Source of the DNA: Kitasatospora humi
GTDB taxonomy: Bacteria > Actinomycetota > Actinomycetes > Streptomycetales > Streptomycetaceae
Reading direction: 5' to 3'
Length of the DNA stretch: 64,000 bases
NCBI RefSeq assembly: GCF_020907985.1
Contig: NZ_JAJJPA010000004.1
Coordinates: 1 to 64,000, forward strand
The position numbers were made by a program, and so were the translations under genes. The notes under the pieces were generated by a model. The model was not told where the DNA came from, searched no databases, and saw only the letters and a list, made by a program, of their open reading frames with translations. Below are positions 9,695-17,413 of this stretch, piece after piece (the stretch's first letter is position 1; each line of letters opens with the position of its first letter).

Positions 9695-10690
9695 CTAACC
9701 CACGATCAGGTCGGTCAGCCAGAAGACCCCGGCGGCCACCAGGGCGGAAGCCGGCATGGTGATGAACCAGCCGAGCACGATGTTCTTGGCCACCCCCCAG
9801 CGGACCGCGCGGACCCGCTTGGTGGCGCCCACGCCCATGATCGCCGACGTGATCACATGGGTGGTGGAGATCGGCGCCTTGTAGACGTACGACGTGATGT
9901 ACATGATCGCTGCCGAGGTGGACTCGGCGGCGAAGGCCTGCGGCGGGTCCAGTTCGATGATCTTGCGGCCGAGGGTGCGCATGATCCGCCAGCCGCCCGC
10001 GTAGGTGCCCAGCGAGAGCATCGTGGCGCAGGAGATCTTGACCCAGACCGGGATGCCGTTGCCGCTCTGGTGGCCGGAGATGGTCAGCGCCATCACCACC
10101 ACACCCATGGTCTTCTGGGCGTCCTGCAGGCCGTGGGCCAGCGCCATCGCGGCGGCCGAGGCGGTCTGCGCGACCCGGAAGCTGCGCTTGGCGCGGTGCG
10201 GGTTGGTGCGGCGGAACAGCCACAGGATGGCCAGCATGATCAGGTAGCCGGCGATCAGGCCGACGATCGGTGAGACCACCATCGGGATGATGATCTTGTC
10301 GATCACGCCGCTCCAGATCACCCCGGTGCCGCCGGCCAGCGCGGCGCCGACCAGGCCGCCGAAGAGCGCGTGCGAGGAGGAGGACGGCAGGCCGAAGTAC
10401 CAGGTGACCAGGTTCCAGACGATCGCCCCGACCAGGGCGCCGAAGAGGATGGTCATCCCCTCGGCGCCGTGCGGGGTTTCGATCAGGCCCTTGGAGACGG
10501 TCTGCGCCACCCCGCTGCCGAGGAAGGCGCCGGCCAGGTTCATCACCGCGGCCATCGCCAGCGCGGCGCGCGGGGTGAGGGCCCGGGTGGAGACCGAGGT
10601 GGCGATGGCGTTCGCCGAGTCGTGGAAGCCGTTGGTGTAGGTGAAGAAGAAGGCAACGCCGATGACGACGATGAGTGCTGCCATGTCCAC
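9695..10690 (-). CDS. pit: Low-affinity inorganic phosphate transporter (PiT family)
   Basis: This 331-residue polytopic membrane protein carries the PiT signature twice, as TNGFHDSANAIATSVS near residue 20 and AMALAHGLQDAQKTMGV in the second half. PiT transporters import metal-phosphate using a cation gradient. The likely start is GTG at 10690, or ATG two codons on. It begins only 5 bp after the DUF47 gene, so the two form an operon. No PHO box was seen upstream, in line with a low-affinity system used in phosphate-replete cells. Confidence 0.93.
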   Translation of the reverse strand: MDMAALIVVIGVAFFFTYTNGFHDSANAIATSVSTRALTPRAALAMAAVMNLAGAFLGSGVAQTVSKGLIETPHGAEGMTILFGALVGAIVWNLVTWYFGLPSSSSHALFGGLVGAALAGGTGVIWSGVIDKIIIPMVVSPIVGLIAGYLIMLAILWLFRRTNPHRAKRSFRVAQTASAAAMALAHGLQDAQKTMGVVVMALTISGHQSGNGIPVWVKISCATMLSLGTYAGGWRIMRTLGRKIIELDPPQAFAAESTSAAIMYITSYVYKAPISTTHVITSAIMGVGATKRVRAVRWGVAKNIVLGWFITMPASALVAAGVFWLTDLIVG

Positions 10691-10695
10691 GCTGG

Positions 10696-11316
10696 TCAGG
10701 ACTCCTTGACGGCGATGGTCTCCACCGTGTTGGCCACGTGCTCGAACGCGTCCGCGGCCTCCTCAAGGACGTCGACCACCTGCTTGAGCTTGAGCACCTC
10801 GATCGCCTCGTACTGGCCGCTGAACAGGTGGGCCAGCAGCTTGCGGTGGATCTGGTCGGCCTGGTTCTCCAGCCGGTTGACCTCGATCCAGTACTCGGTG
10901 AGGTTGGACATGCTGCGCAGGTTGGGCATCGCGGCGGCGGTCAGCTCGGCGGCCCGGGCCAGCACCTCGATCTGCTGCTCCACGCCCTTGGGGAGGGTCT
11001 GGATGTCGTAGAGCACGACGAGGTCGACGGCCTCCTCCATGAAGTCCATGATGTCGTCCAGCGAGGAGGCCAGGCTGTAGATGTCCTCGCGGTCGAACGG
11101 GGTGATGAAGGAGGAGTTCAGCTGGTGGAAGATCGCATGGGTGGTGTCGTCACCCGCGTGTTCGGCGGCGCGCATGCGCTCGACGATCTCCGCACGGGCT
11201 GACACGTCCGAGCCCAGCAGTTCCAGCAGGAGCTTCGATCCGACGACCAGGTTCTCCGCGGCGGCGGCGAACATGTCGTAGAAGCTCGTCTCCTTCGGGG
11301 TCAGGCTAAAACGCAC
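10696..11316 (-). CDS. DUF47 family protein (PhoU-like)
   Basis: The 206-residue helical protein matches the DUF47/PhoU-like family, which is paired with PiT transporters and thought to regulate them. Metal-binding-type acidic stretches are visible (DREDIYSLASSLDDIMDFMEEAVD near residue 80 and RLENQADQIHRKLL near 150). I placed the start at GTG 11316 because GGAG lies just upstream; a longer open frame to 11775 is not needed. It is co-transcribed with pit. Confidence 0.92.
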   Translation of the reverse strand: MRFSLTPKETSFYDMFAAAAENLVVGSKLLLELLGSDVSARAEIVERMRAAEHAGDDTTHAIFHQLNSSFITPFDREDIYSLASSLDDIMDFMEEAVDLVVLYDIQTLPKGVEQQIEVLARAAELTAAAMPNLRSMSNLTEYWIEVNRLENQADQIHRKLLAHLFSGQYEAIEVLKLKQVVDVLEEAADAFEHVANTVETIAVKES

Positions 11317-11350
11317 GGAAATCTCCGATGAGCGGGGGAGGGACTCAACG

Positions 11351-11381
11351 ATGCTAGGTGTTCTGCGCCGGGGATGTGCAA
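11351..11381 (-). promoter_or_regulatory. Possible promoter of DUF47-pit
   Basis: On the minus strand, TTGCAC (11381-11376) and TAGCAT (11356-11351) are 19 bp apart, about 35 bp upstream of the GTG. The spacing is slightly long. Confidence 0.4.
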
Positions 11382-11553
11382 ACGGGGTGCGCGGCTGAGA
11401 ACCGGATCCTCCTCTTCCGAGCGGCCTCGGTCTACGCGCATCAGTCTGGCGGAATCCGGGCCCGATGACTGCCGTCCTGCACCCGCCGATCGCCATCCGA
11501 CCCCCGGACGGGGGAACAGCGGCCGGGCTGCGCGGGTGCGGGAGACTAGTGCC

Positions 11554-11868
11554 ATGACGACCACCGAGGCCGACGGCGGACACGGCCCCCACGGCTACAG
11601 CAAGAACAAGGCGGACCACCTGAAGCGGCTGCGCCGGATCGAGGGCCAGGCCCGGGGACTGCAGCGGATGGTGGAGGAGGACGTCTACTGCATCGACATC
11701 CTCACCCAGGTCTCGGCGACCACCAAGGCGCTGCAGTCCTTCGCCCTGGCGCTGCTGGAGGAGCACCTCGCCCACTGCGTCGCGGCGGCCGTCGAGGAGG
11801 GCGGCACGGCGGTGAACGACAAGGTCACCGAGGCGATGGCGGCGATCAGCCGGCTGCTGCGGAGCTGA
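11554..11868 (+). CDS. CsoR/RcnR-family metal-sensing repressor
   Basis: This 104-residue helical DNA-binding protein has the CsoR pattern LKRLRRIEGQARGLQRM followed by the metal ligand set Cys46, His71 and Cys75 (VYCIDIL and HLAHC). That matches the Cu(I) site of CsoR. Apo-protein represses, and metal binding releases DNA. The ATG at 11554 is chosen; the upstream extension is not protein-like. No copper ATPase or chaperone gene lies next to it, so its target may be elsewhere. It could also sense another thiophilic metal or sulfide. Confidence 0.88.
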   Translation: MTTTEADGGHGPHGYSKNKADHLKRLRRIEGQARGLQRMVEEDVYCIDILTQVSATTKALQSFALALLEEHLAHCVAAAVEEGGTAVNDKVTEAMAAISRLLRS

Positions 11869-12079
11869 TCGGACCCTGGCCGTCCGAAGGCTCGCGGGAC
11901 TGCGGAGCCTCCGGGGCTCCGTCGGCTGCCGGGCGGCGCAGCAGCACCTCGTCGATCCGGGCAGTGGGCAGCCGCTCGGCGCTGCTGTCGGTGGCCGCGA
12001 TCATCAGTTCACCGGCCAGCTCGATCTCGTCGAGGGCCGCGCATTCCTGGCCGAACGCTCGATCCGCCGAGGACGACAC
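11846..12079 (-). CDS. Small hypothetical protein
   Basis: A 77-residue frame starts at GTG 12079 and ends inside the CsoR gene, overlapping it by 23 bp tail to tail. The core ALDEIELAGELMIAATDSSAERLPTARIDEVL (about residues 14-45, split here only by reading) has an amphipathic look of the type seen in small conserved actinobacterial proteins. No domain is recognised. Codon use is GC-rich at third positions. This is an uncertain call. Confidence 0.42.
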   Translation of the reverse strand: MSSSADRAFGQECAALDEIELAGELMIAATDSSAERLPTARIDEVLLRRPAADGAPEAPQSREPSDGQGPISSAAAG

Positions 12080-12395
12080 CCAGCACCACCCCTTCAGCGC
12101 CCGCTCACCGGGGCGGCAGCAACCCTCCCCCAGCTCCCCCGGCCTTCGGCCCGGGAGGGGCCCCCTCCCGGGCCGAAGGCCGGGGGCGGCCCCCATCGGC
12201 CGGGAGGCGCCCCCAACCAGCCTAGGGAGTGCCCGCCCGCCGCCCCATGGCACGGACGGGCCATCTCTGGCGCGCAACTGGGTGGCCCGCCGGCGGCGGC
12301 CCGATGGCGCGTCACTCCGGTCCCCGGTGGTGCGTCAGCTCGGTGCCGCGTCACTCCGGTCCCGGTGGTGCGTCAGCTCGGTGGCCGACCGGGCG
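12080..12395. other. Repeat-rich non-coding stretch of 316 bp
   Basis: No convincing gene lies here. It holds the large palindrome at 12136-12186, further palindrome fragments to about 12225, and the start of a 39-bp tandem repeat that runs into the stop codon of the lipoprotein gene. Confidence 0.7.
12136..12186. repeat. 23-bp perfect inverted repeat (dispersed palindromic element, large form)
   Basis: Left arm 12136-12158 and right arm 12164-12186 are perfectly complementary with a five-base loop (GGCCC). Flanks contain CTCCCCCAG and further C/G blocks shared with elements at 16491, 21717, 48688 and 54228. It may terminate the convergent CsoR and lipoprotein transcripts. Confidence 0.88.
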
Positions 12396-12402
12396 TCACT
12401 TC
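12309..12402. repeat. 39-bp tandem repeat ending in the lipoprotein stop codon
   Basis: Copies at 12309-12347 and 12348-12386 begin GCGTCACTCCGGTCCC and differ by a few indels. A third, truncated copy GCGTCACTTCGG begins at 12393 and contains the stop codon (minus strand, 12396-12398) of the lipoprotein gene. Confidence 0.85.
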
Positions 12403-13274
12403 GGCGAGGGGGTGCCGCTGTCCTTCAGTTCGACCACGTCGCCGCCGGCCGGCTCGGAGACGGAGACCGCCGTGCCGAAGTCGCTCAGCGAGACCGTGGA
12501 GGTGACCTGCACCTGGTCCTTGGGGTCCTTGGAACCGGCCACCCCGGCGAAGGTGAAGTTCTCGATCACCCGGTGCAGCCGGCCCTGCGCGTCCAACCAG
12601 GCCTCGAAGGGCACGTCCTTGACGGTGAAGGTGGAGGCCGCCATCCGCAGCCCGAAGCCGGCCTGCCCGCCGGCCGCGTCGGCGGCCTTGGCCAGGTCCA
12701 GGGTGCCCTTGTAGTGCTTCAGCGGGATCCCGTCCACGGTCTCGTCGCCGGCCACGGTGGCCTGCTGGGCGCCGCGCAGCGCGGCCGCGGCGGTGGCCGG
12801 GTCGGTGGCGCCGTTGCTGATCAGATTGCCGTCGGCGAGCTGCCGCACGTCCAGCTTGACCCACTTGCCGGGGGCCACGCCCTTGGCGCCGCTGTTCTGC
12901 AGGAAGACCACGCCCGGCTCGTAGACCTCCACCACCGGGCCGTGGGTGGCCGCGCCGGGCGGCACCTGCACCTCCAGCCGGCCGATCCGCTTGACGTAGT
13001 CATAGGGGCCGCCGCCGCTGAACGAGGCCTTCTTGGAGCCCGAGACGGTGGTCAGCTGGGTGGTGGCCTGCGCCGAGCCGGTGTGGCCGGTGATGTCCGG
13101 GGCGTTGCGCACCGCGGTCAGCGGGTCGTCGGCGAGCTTGTCGGCCACCGGGCTGCCGGACGCGCCCGCGTCGCTGGAGCCGGCCGAGCCACCGCCGCAG
13201 CCGGTGAGCACGGCGGCGAGCAGGGCGGCAGCGGCTGCCGAGCCGATGGCCCGGGTCTGGCGCGACGTCGTCAT
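12396..13274 (-). CDS. LppX/LprAFG-family lipoprotein
   Basis: This 292-residue secreted lipoprotein has signal peptide and lipobox (LTGC, Cys near residue 24), then a Gly/Ser-rich linker. A beta-rich domain of the LolA/LppX type follows (GVVFLQNSGAKG; GKWVKLDVRQLADGNLIS; HYKGTLDLAKAAD; PFEAWLDAQGRLHRVIENFTF). Mycobacterial relatives carry lipids across the cell envelope. Start is set at ATG 13274. ATG 13292, six codons upstream, has a better ribosome site (GAGGGGG) and could be used. No obvious partner gene is adjacent. Confidence 0.82.
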   Translation of the reverse strand: MTTSRQTRAIGSAAAAALLAAVLTGCGGGSAGSSDAGASGSPVADKLADDPLTAVRNAPDITGHTGSAQATTQLTTVSGSKKASFSGGGPYDYVKRIGRLEVQVPPGAATHGPVVEVYEPGVVFLQNSGAKGVAPGKWVKLDVRQLADGNLISNGATDPATAAAALRGAQQATVAGDETVDGIPLKHYKGTLDLAKAADAAGGQAGFGLRMAASTFTVKDVPFEAWLDAQGRLHRVIENFTFAGVAGSKDPKDQVQVTSTVSLSDFGTAVSVSEPAGGDVVELKDSGTPSPK

Positions 13275-13466
13275 GGTGAACTCAACCCCCATGGTGAGCG
13301 ACCCCCTCGGGCCGGAGAAACCGGCGAGCCGCCGCTCCTGGCTGGGCGGGGCCGGTACAGCCGAGAACGAGGCCGGTGCGCCACGGGTTACGCGCCGCCG
13401 GGCGCGCGCGGGGCGGTCCGCGCCCCTCCCGCTCGGCGCGGCGGCCGTTGCGGACGGTGCAGTACC

Positions 13467-13667
13467 GTGGGCGACGTGTCGGCGGCAATTCCCCAAGCGG
13501 ATCCCCGGGCGCCCGGCGGGCACCTGGCGCAGGTGACCGAGCGCGGCTCCTTCGCCTGCGCGGCGTGCAGCTGCGGATGGTTCGCCCCGGCCCGGCGATC
13601 CAGGGACCGGGCCCGGCGGGACGTCGCGGAGCACCTGGAGAGCCTGGAGACTCTGGAGCAGGGCTGA
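13467..13667 (+). CDS. Small conserved-looking hypothetical protein
   Basis: The 66-residue product starts at GTG 13467 (alternative GTG 13476). It contains FACAACSCGWFAPARRSRDRA near the middle, with three Cys residues in a CxxCxC arrangement, then a basic-acidic helix (RRDVAEHLESLETLEQG). The Cys motif suggests possible metal binding, but no family is recognised. It is divergent from the lipoprotein gene. Confidence 0.5.
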   Translation: MGDVSAAIPQADPRAPGGHLAQVTERGSFACAACSCGWFAPARRSRDRARRDVAEHLESLETLEQG

Positions 13668-13702
13668 CGGCGCCGGCGGCGCCGGGGCGGGGACGGGCAG
13701 CG

Positions 13703-13799
13703 GGGCGGACCCGGGGTCAGGCGGTGGGGATCGAGCGCGTCAGGCGGCGGGGGCGGACCCGGGGTCAGGCGGCGGGGGCGGACCCGGGGTCAGGCGGCG
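13703..13799. repeat. 25-bp repeat reaching into the PAP2 stop codon
   Basis: Exact 25-bp copies (CAGGCGGCGGGGGCGGACCC plus GGGGT) lie at 13741-13765 and 13766-13790, with a partial third from 13791 and an earlier partial copy at 13703-13724. The PAP2 stop codon (13790-13792, minus) straddles the last junction. Confidence 0.88.
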
Positions 13800-14503
13800 A
13801 GGTCGGACTCGGGGGCGGGCGGCCGTTCGGCGGTGGGCGAGCCGCCACCGCGGCGCTGCCGGCCGTCGCCGGTCCCGGCCGGTCGCGCGGTCACCAGGGG
13901 CGCGGCCGCGGTCCGGGAGACCGCGTGGCAGAGCGGGACCAGCACCACGTTGGCGAGCGGCGCCAGCAGCAGCACCACGGCGGCGGCCAGCGCGTAGCCG
14001 CCCAGCACGTCGGTCGGATAGTGCACGCCCATGTAGACCCGGCAGAAGCCCTGCAGCAGCGCCAGCACCCCGGCGATCGCCCCGAGCCGCCGGTTGACCA
14101 GGAACAGCGCCACGGCCACGCCCATCGCCATGGTCGAGTGGTCGCTGACGAAGGAGTGGGTGCCGGCCTTGCCGGCGACCAGCACGTGCAGGTCGGGATG
14201 GCTGACGAAGGGTCTGGGCCGGTCCACGATCGCGGAGATCGGCAGGTTGGCCAGCTCGGCCAGCGCCACCGACAGCGGCACCCAGAGCACCCCGGCGACC
14301 GCCACCGGTGCGTCGGGGCGGCGGCGCGCGGTCAGCCAGCCGATGGTGACCAGGGCCAGCAGGCCGAGCAGGATGCCGTACTCACCGATCCAGGAGACCA
14401 GCGAGTCCAGCCAGTGCGGCGCGCTCTTCGCCAGGTCGTTGACGGTGTAGAGCAGCTCGAGATCGGGGTTGCCGTCGCCCGGGTCGGCCAGCAGCGTGGA
14501 CAC
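13790..14503 (-). CDS. PAP2-family phosphatase
   Basis: This 237-residue membrane phosphatase has about five hydrophobic segments and the three PAP2 motifs: VDRPRPF near residue 97, SFVSDHS near 120 and CRVYMGVHYPTDVLGGY near 160. The catalytic histidines sit in the second and third motifs. The family dephosphorylates lipid phosphates such as undecaprenyl pyrophosphate or phosphatidic acid on the outer membrane face. Start GTG 14503 follows a strong AGGAGGT site. The 3' end lies in a tandem repeat. The substrate is unknown. Confidence 0.88.
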   Translation of the reverse strand: MSTLLADPGDGNPDLELLYTVNDLAKSAPHWLDSLVSWIGEYGILLGLLALVTIGWLTARRRPDAPVAVAGVLWVPLSVALAELANLPISAIVDRPRPFVSHPDLHVLVAGKAGTHSFVSDHSTMAMGVAVALFLVNRRLGAIAGVLALLQGFCRVYMGVHYPTDVLGGYALAAAVVLLLAPLANVVLVPLCHAVSRTAAAPLVTARPAGTGDGRQRRGGGSPTAERPPAPESDLAA

Positions 14504-14582
14504 CCCTTACCTCCTGTGCACGGTCGACCGGCGCTGTCGGCTTGCAGCCTACTTGACCTGGCGTGGTCGAACTGGCGTCCCG

Positions 14583-15668
14583 TCAGGGCGACGGGCTGGC
14601 GGAGGCCGAGGCGAGGGAGGAGCCGCCCTTGCCGTCCAGCGCGGAGCCGCCGGTGATGGTGCCGTCCGCGGCCCTGGTGGGCAGCGCGGCGGCGCCGTCC
14701 GGGGTGACCCGGGTCGCGCCGATGTAGTCGGAGCGGTCGATCGCGTCGTACCGGATCTCGGCGCCGGTGTGCGGGGCGTCGATCATGTAGCCGCCGCCGA
14801 CGTAGATGCCGACGTGGTGGATGCTGCGCGGATCGCTCAGGTCGGTGGCGAAGAACACCAGGTCCCCGGGACGGAGTTGGTCGCGGCTGGGGTGCTGGCC
14901 CGAGTACCACTGGTCGTTGGCCACCCGGGGCAGCTCGATGCCGACCGAGTGGAAGGCGGCCCAGGTCAGTCCGGAGCAGTCGAACCGGCCGTCCAGTCCC
15001 GTGCCACCCCACTCGTACGGGATGCCCAGCTTGGTCTGCGCGAAGTAGATGGCGCCGTTGGCCTGCGGGGAGATCGCGACCGGAGTGGTGACGGCGGTGA
15101 AGCTGCGCGCCAGCGAGAGGATCGACTGGACGTAGTTCTGGGTCTCGGAGTAGGGCGGGATGCCGCGGTTGCGGAGCACCGCGTCGGTGCCGGCGTTGTA
15201 GGCGGCCAGCATGTTGGCCTGCGGGTCGCCGGGGACGGAGGCGACGTCCCTGGCGTAGGCGCAGTCGATCCGGGCGGCCATCGGGATGGCCTGGCTCGGG
15301 TCCCACGGGTTGGTCCAACCCGGGTCCGCGTACTGCTTCCAGGTGTCCGGCATGATCTGACTGATGCCCTGCGCGCCGACGTTGCTGACGGCGGTGGGGT
15401 TGAACCCGCTCTCCTGGTAGAGCTGGGCGGCCAGCAGCGGCGGGGTCACCTGCGGGCAAGTACTGCTGCCGGCCTGCTGGATGAGGGACTGGTAGGCGGC
15501 CGGGACCGTGCCGGTGGCGAGCGACACGTGGGATCCGCCGCCCGCCGCGCCCTGGGGCAGACCGCTCGCCGCATAGGTGCCGAGGCCGAGCAGGAGCAGG
15601 AAGCCGCCGCCAAGAGCTCCCGCTGCGATCGCCGCTCGGCCGCCATTCCGGAGTACCATCAGCACCAT
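14583..15668 (-). CDS. Bifunctional lytic transglycosylase / NlpC-P60 endopeptidase
   Basis: The 361-residue protein has an N-terminal membrane anchor (about residues 10-35). A soluble lytic transglycosylase domain (LYQESGFNPTAVS with catalytic Glu near residue 88, GISQIMPDTW, AAYNAG) is followed by an NlpC/P60 cysteine peptidase (DCSGLTWAAF, HHVGIYVGGG). It would cut both glycan strands and peptide stems. Such two-domain enzymes (VirB1/Orf14 type) accompany type IV secretion systems, and this gene is divergent from the T4SS-like operon starting at 16021. In-frame ATGs at 15668 and 15659 are both possible. Confidence 0.9.
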   Translation of the reverse strand: MVLMVLRNGGRAAIAAGALGGGFLLLLGLGTYAASGLPQGAAGGGSHVSLATGTVPAAYQSLIQQAGSSTCPQVTPPLLAAQLYQESGFNPTAVSNVGAQGISQIMPDTWKQYADPGWTNPWDPSQAIPMAARIDCAYARDVASVPGDPQANMLAAYNAGTDAVLRNRGIPPYSETQNYVQSILSLARSFTAVTTPVAISPQANGAIYFAQTKLGIPYEWGGTGLDGRFDCSGLTWAAFHSVGIELPRVANDQWYSGQHPSRDQLRPGDLVFFATDLSDPRSIHHVGIYVGGGYMIDAPHTGAEIRYDAIDRSDYIGATRVTPDGAAALPTRAADGTITGGSALDGKGGSSLASASASPSP

Positions 15669-16020
15669 CCCGATGCAGTGTCAGAGTGCTTGTGTCCGAG
15701 GTGCTGAGCTATTGGTTCGGTCCTGGACAGGAGCCTCCGGCGCGGTACCGGAACGCATATGCCCCCCGCACGCGCCAAGTCGAACGGCCGACACCTCCAC
15801 CAGTCTGCTGCAATGCGTTGCCCAGCGCAATCATCGGAGATACAAAGAGTGAGCGCTATCCTTCGTCCAGTGGACATCCTGGCAAACGTGTCCCGTGCCC
15901 CGCGACCAATCCTCAAGAAGTAGCCAAGTCGACATCAGATCCGGCCAAGAATAGGCCCTGGCCCTTCGCGCGTCGGTGGTCGTGGCCGTTGAATTGCCTG
16001 ATCGGGCGGTGAGACAGGAA
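15669..16020. other. Divergent promoter region of 352 bp, lower GC
   Basis: This stretch between the wall hydrolase and the T4SS-like operon is less GC-rich than its surroundings. On the plus strand TTGCCC at 15818-15823 and TACAAA at 15841-15846 are 17 bp apart, a reasonable promoter for the operon with a leader of about 170 bases. I see no gene, tRNA or c-di-AMP riboswitch signature here. Confidence 0.5.
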
Positions 16021-16395
16021 ATGCACGTGAGTGACACAGTGAGCAGCGTGGGCAGCACCGTGAATGGATATGCAAGCGGCCTGCTGGCCGCCGACCCTCC
16101 CAAGAAGCCCGGCATCGACACCATTATCGGTGGCATCGCCCCTGATTGGGGCCCCTTCGCCACGCTGGGCTCGGAGGCCCGGATCATGGTCGAGGTGGTG
16201 ATGGCCGTCGCGATCCTGCTCTGCCTGGCGATCGCGGTCTGGGGGGCGGCCAAGCAGCGGATCGGCGCCACCGCGCTGCGCGACACCTTCAGCGCCGAGC
16301 AGGGCAAGGGGCTGATCGTCGCCGGCCTGACCGGCGTGTTCATCATTGGATCACTCGGCACCCTGTTCACCATTGTGTACGGCATGGCCATCTGA
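16021..16395 (+). CDS. Small membrane protein of the T4SS-like operon
   Basis: The 124-residue product has two transmembrane segments, VMAVAILLCLAIAVWGAA (about residues 59-76) and LIVAGLTGVFIIGSLGTLF (about 98-117). This is the size and topology of a VirB2/pilin-like or small integral component of conjugation systems. I chose ATG 16021 (GTG 16027 is an alternative) with AGGA just upstream. Same-strand T4SS-like genes follow. Function is inferred from context only. Confidence 0.75.
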   Translation: MHVSDTVSSVGSTVNGYASGLLAADPPKKPGIDTIIGGIAPDWGPFATLGSEARIMVEVVMAVAILLCLAIAVWGAAKQRIGATALRDTFSAEQGKGLIVAGLTGVFIIGSLGTLFTIVYGMAI

Positions 16396-16452
16396 TGAAC
16401 GTTCATCTGATGAGTGCGGTCTCCTGATGGTCGCGTTCGTCTGATGACCTGA
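16389..16452 (+). repeat. Degenerate repeat around CTGATG, four units
   Basis: Units of 15-17 bp begin at 16389, 16404, 16421 and 16438 and share a CTGATG core. The first unit contains the stop codon of the preceding membrane protein. Confidence 0.6.
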
Positions 16453-16490
16453 CAGCCGACCGGGCCCACCACGGCCGGGTCGCCACACCG

Positions 16491-16522
16491 CTCCCCCAGC
16501 CCTCGGCCGGGGGACCCCCCAT
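16491..16522. repeat. Dispersed palindromic element copy
   Basis: CTCCCCCAGCCCTCGGCCGG followed by GGGACCCCCCAT is nearly the reverse complement of the element at 21717-21749. The C-run and G-run can pair into a short hairpin. It lies between two genes of the T4SS-like operon. Confidence 0.78.
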
Positions 16523-16591
16523 GCCTCCGCGCCGCAGGCCGGAAGACCACGACGGAGCCCACCCCCGGCTCCCTGTCCCAGGAGGGCCGCC

Positions 16592-17413
16592 GTGCCGTTG
16601 CCCGACGACCAGCCGCACACCCGTACGCGGCTGCCGGTCGGCGAACAGGCCTCCGGCCAGCCGACAGCGCGTCAGCCCCGGCCGCTGCGCACCCTGCTGA
16701 CCGTCCTGGTCGTGGTCACCCTGCTCGTGGTGGCCATCGCCATCGCCAACAACGCCCGTTCCGGCGCCCCGACTTCGGGCGGCGCCGGCGCAGCGCACGC
16801 CACCGGCGCGGTGCCGCCCGGCGGCGCCGCCACCGCGCCCAGCGGCGAGCAGCCGGTGACCGCGACCAGCAACGGCATCGGCACCGGCTACCCCCACACC
16901 GACCAGGGCGCCCAGTCGGCCGCCGCCAACTACGCGGTGGCGCTGGGCGGAGCGGACATGTTCCAGCCCGCCGGGCGGGGGCGGATCCTCGACACCATCG
17001 CCGACCCGGCGGCCGCGGGAGCCCTGCGGGGGGTGCTGGACCAGGCGGCCGCGCCGGCGGTGCTGGCCGGCCTGGGCCTGGACGCCCAGGGCAAGGCGCC
17101 CGTCGACCTGACCTTCGTGAGCCGCACCACCCCGATCGGCACCAAGACGGACGCCTTCTCGCCGGACAAAGCCAAGGTGGATGTGTGGTGCGCCGGGATG
17201 ACCGGCATGGCCGGGCAGAACACCACCCGGCCGGTCACCGCCAGCTGGTTCACCTTCACCATCACGCTGCACTGGACCGGTGGGGACTGGAAGGTGAGCG
17301 ACCTCAGCAGGCAGACCGGCCCGGTCCCGCTGCCGGCCGACCAGCAGGCCTCGACATCCGATCAGATCACCGGCGCGGTCCAGCAGTTCGGAGGCTTCCG
17401 CTATGCCCGCTGA
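16592..17413 (+). CDS. VirB8/TcpC-like conjugal transfer protein
   Basis: This 273-residue bitopic protein has a short cytoplasmic tail, one transmembrane helix at about residues 33-52 (LLTVLVVVTLLVVAIAIANN), a Pro/Gly/Ala-rich spacer and an extracellular alpha/beta domain (VDVWCAGMTG; ASWFTFTITLHWTGGDWKVSDL). That layout is seen in TcpC/VirB8-type scaffolds. GTG 16592 follows a strong AGGAGGG site. The 3' end overlaps the next gene by 11 bp. Assignment rests on architecture and neighbours; direct family membership needs a profile search. Confidence 0.7.
   Translation: MPLPDDQPHTRTRLPVGEQASGQPTARQPRPLRTLLTVLVVVTLLVVAIAIANNARSGAPTSGGAGAAHATGAVPPGGAATAPSGEQPVTATSNGIGTGYPHTDQGAQSAAANYAVALGGADMFQPAGRGRILDTIADPAAAGALRGVLDQAAAPAVLAGLGLDAQGKAPVDLTFVSRTTPIGTKTDAFSPDKAKVDVWCAGMTGMAGQNTTRPVTASWFTFTITLHWTGGDWKVSDLSRQTGPVPLPADQQASTSDQITGAVQQFGGFRYAR

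Noticed and set aside
15669..16020. c-di-AMP (ydaO) riboswitch upstream of the NlpC/P60 gene
   Set aside because: Streptomyces wall hydrolases often carry one, but I could not find the conserved ydaO core on the minus strand here.
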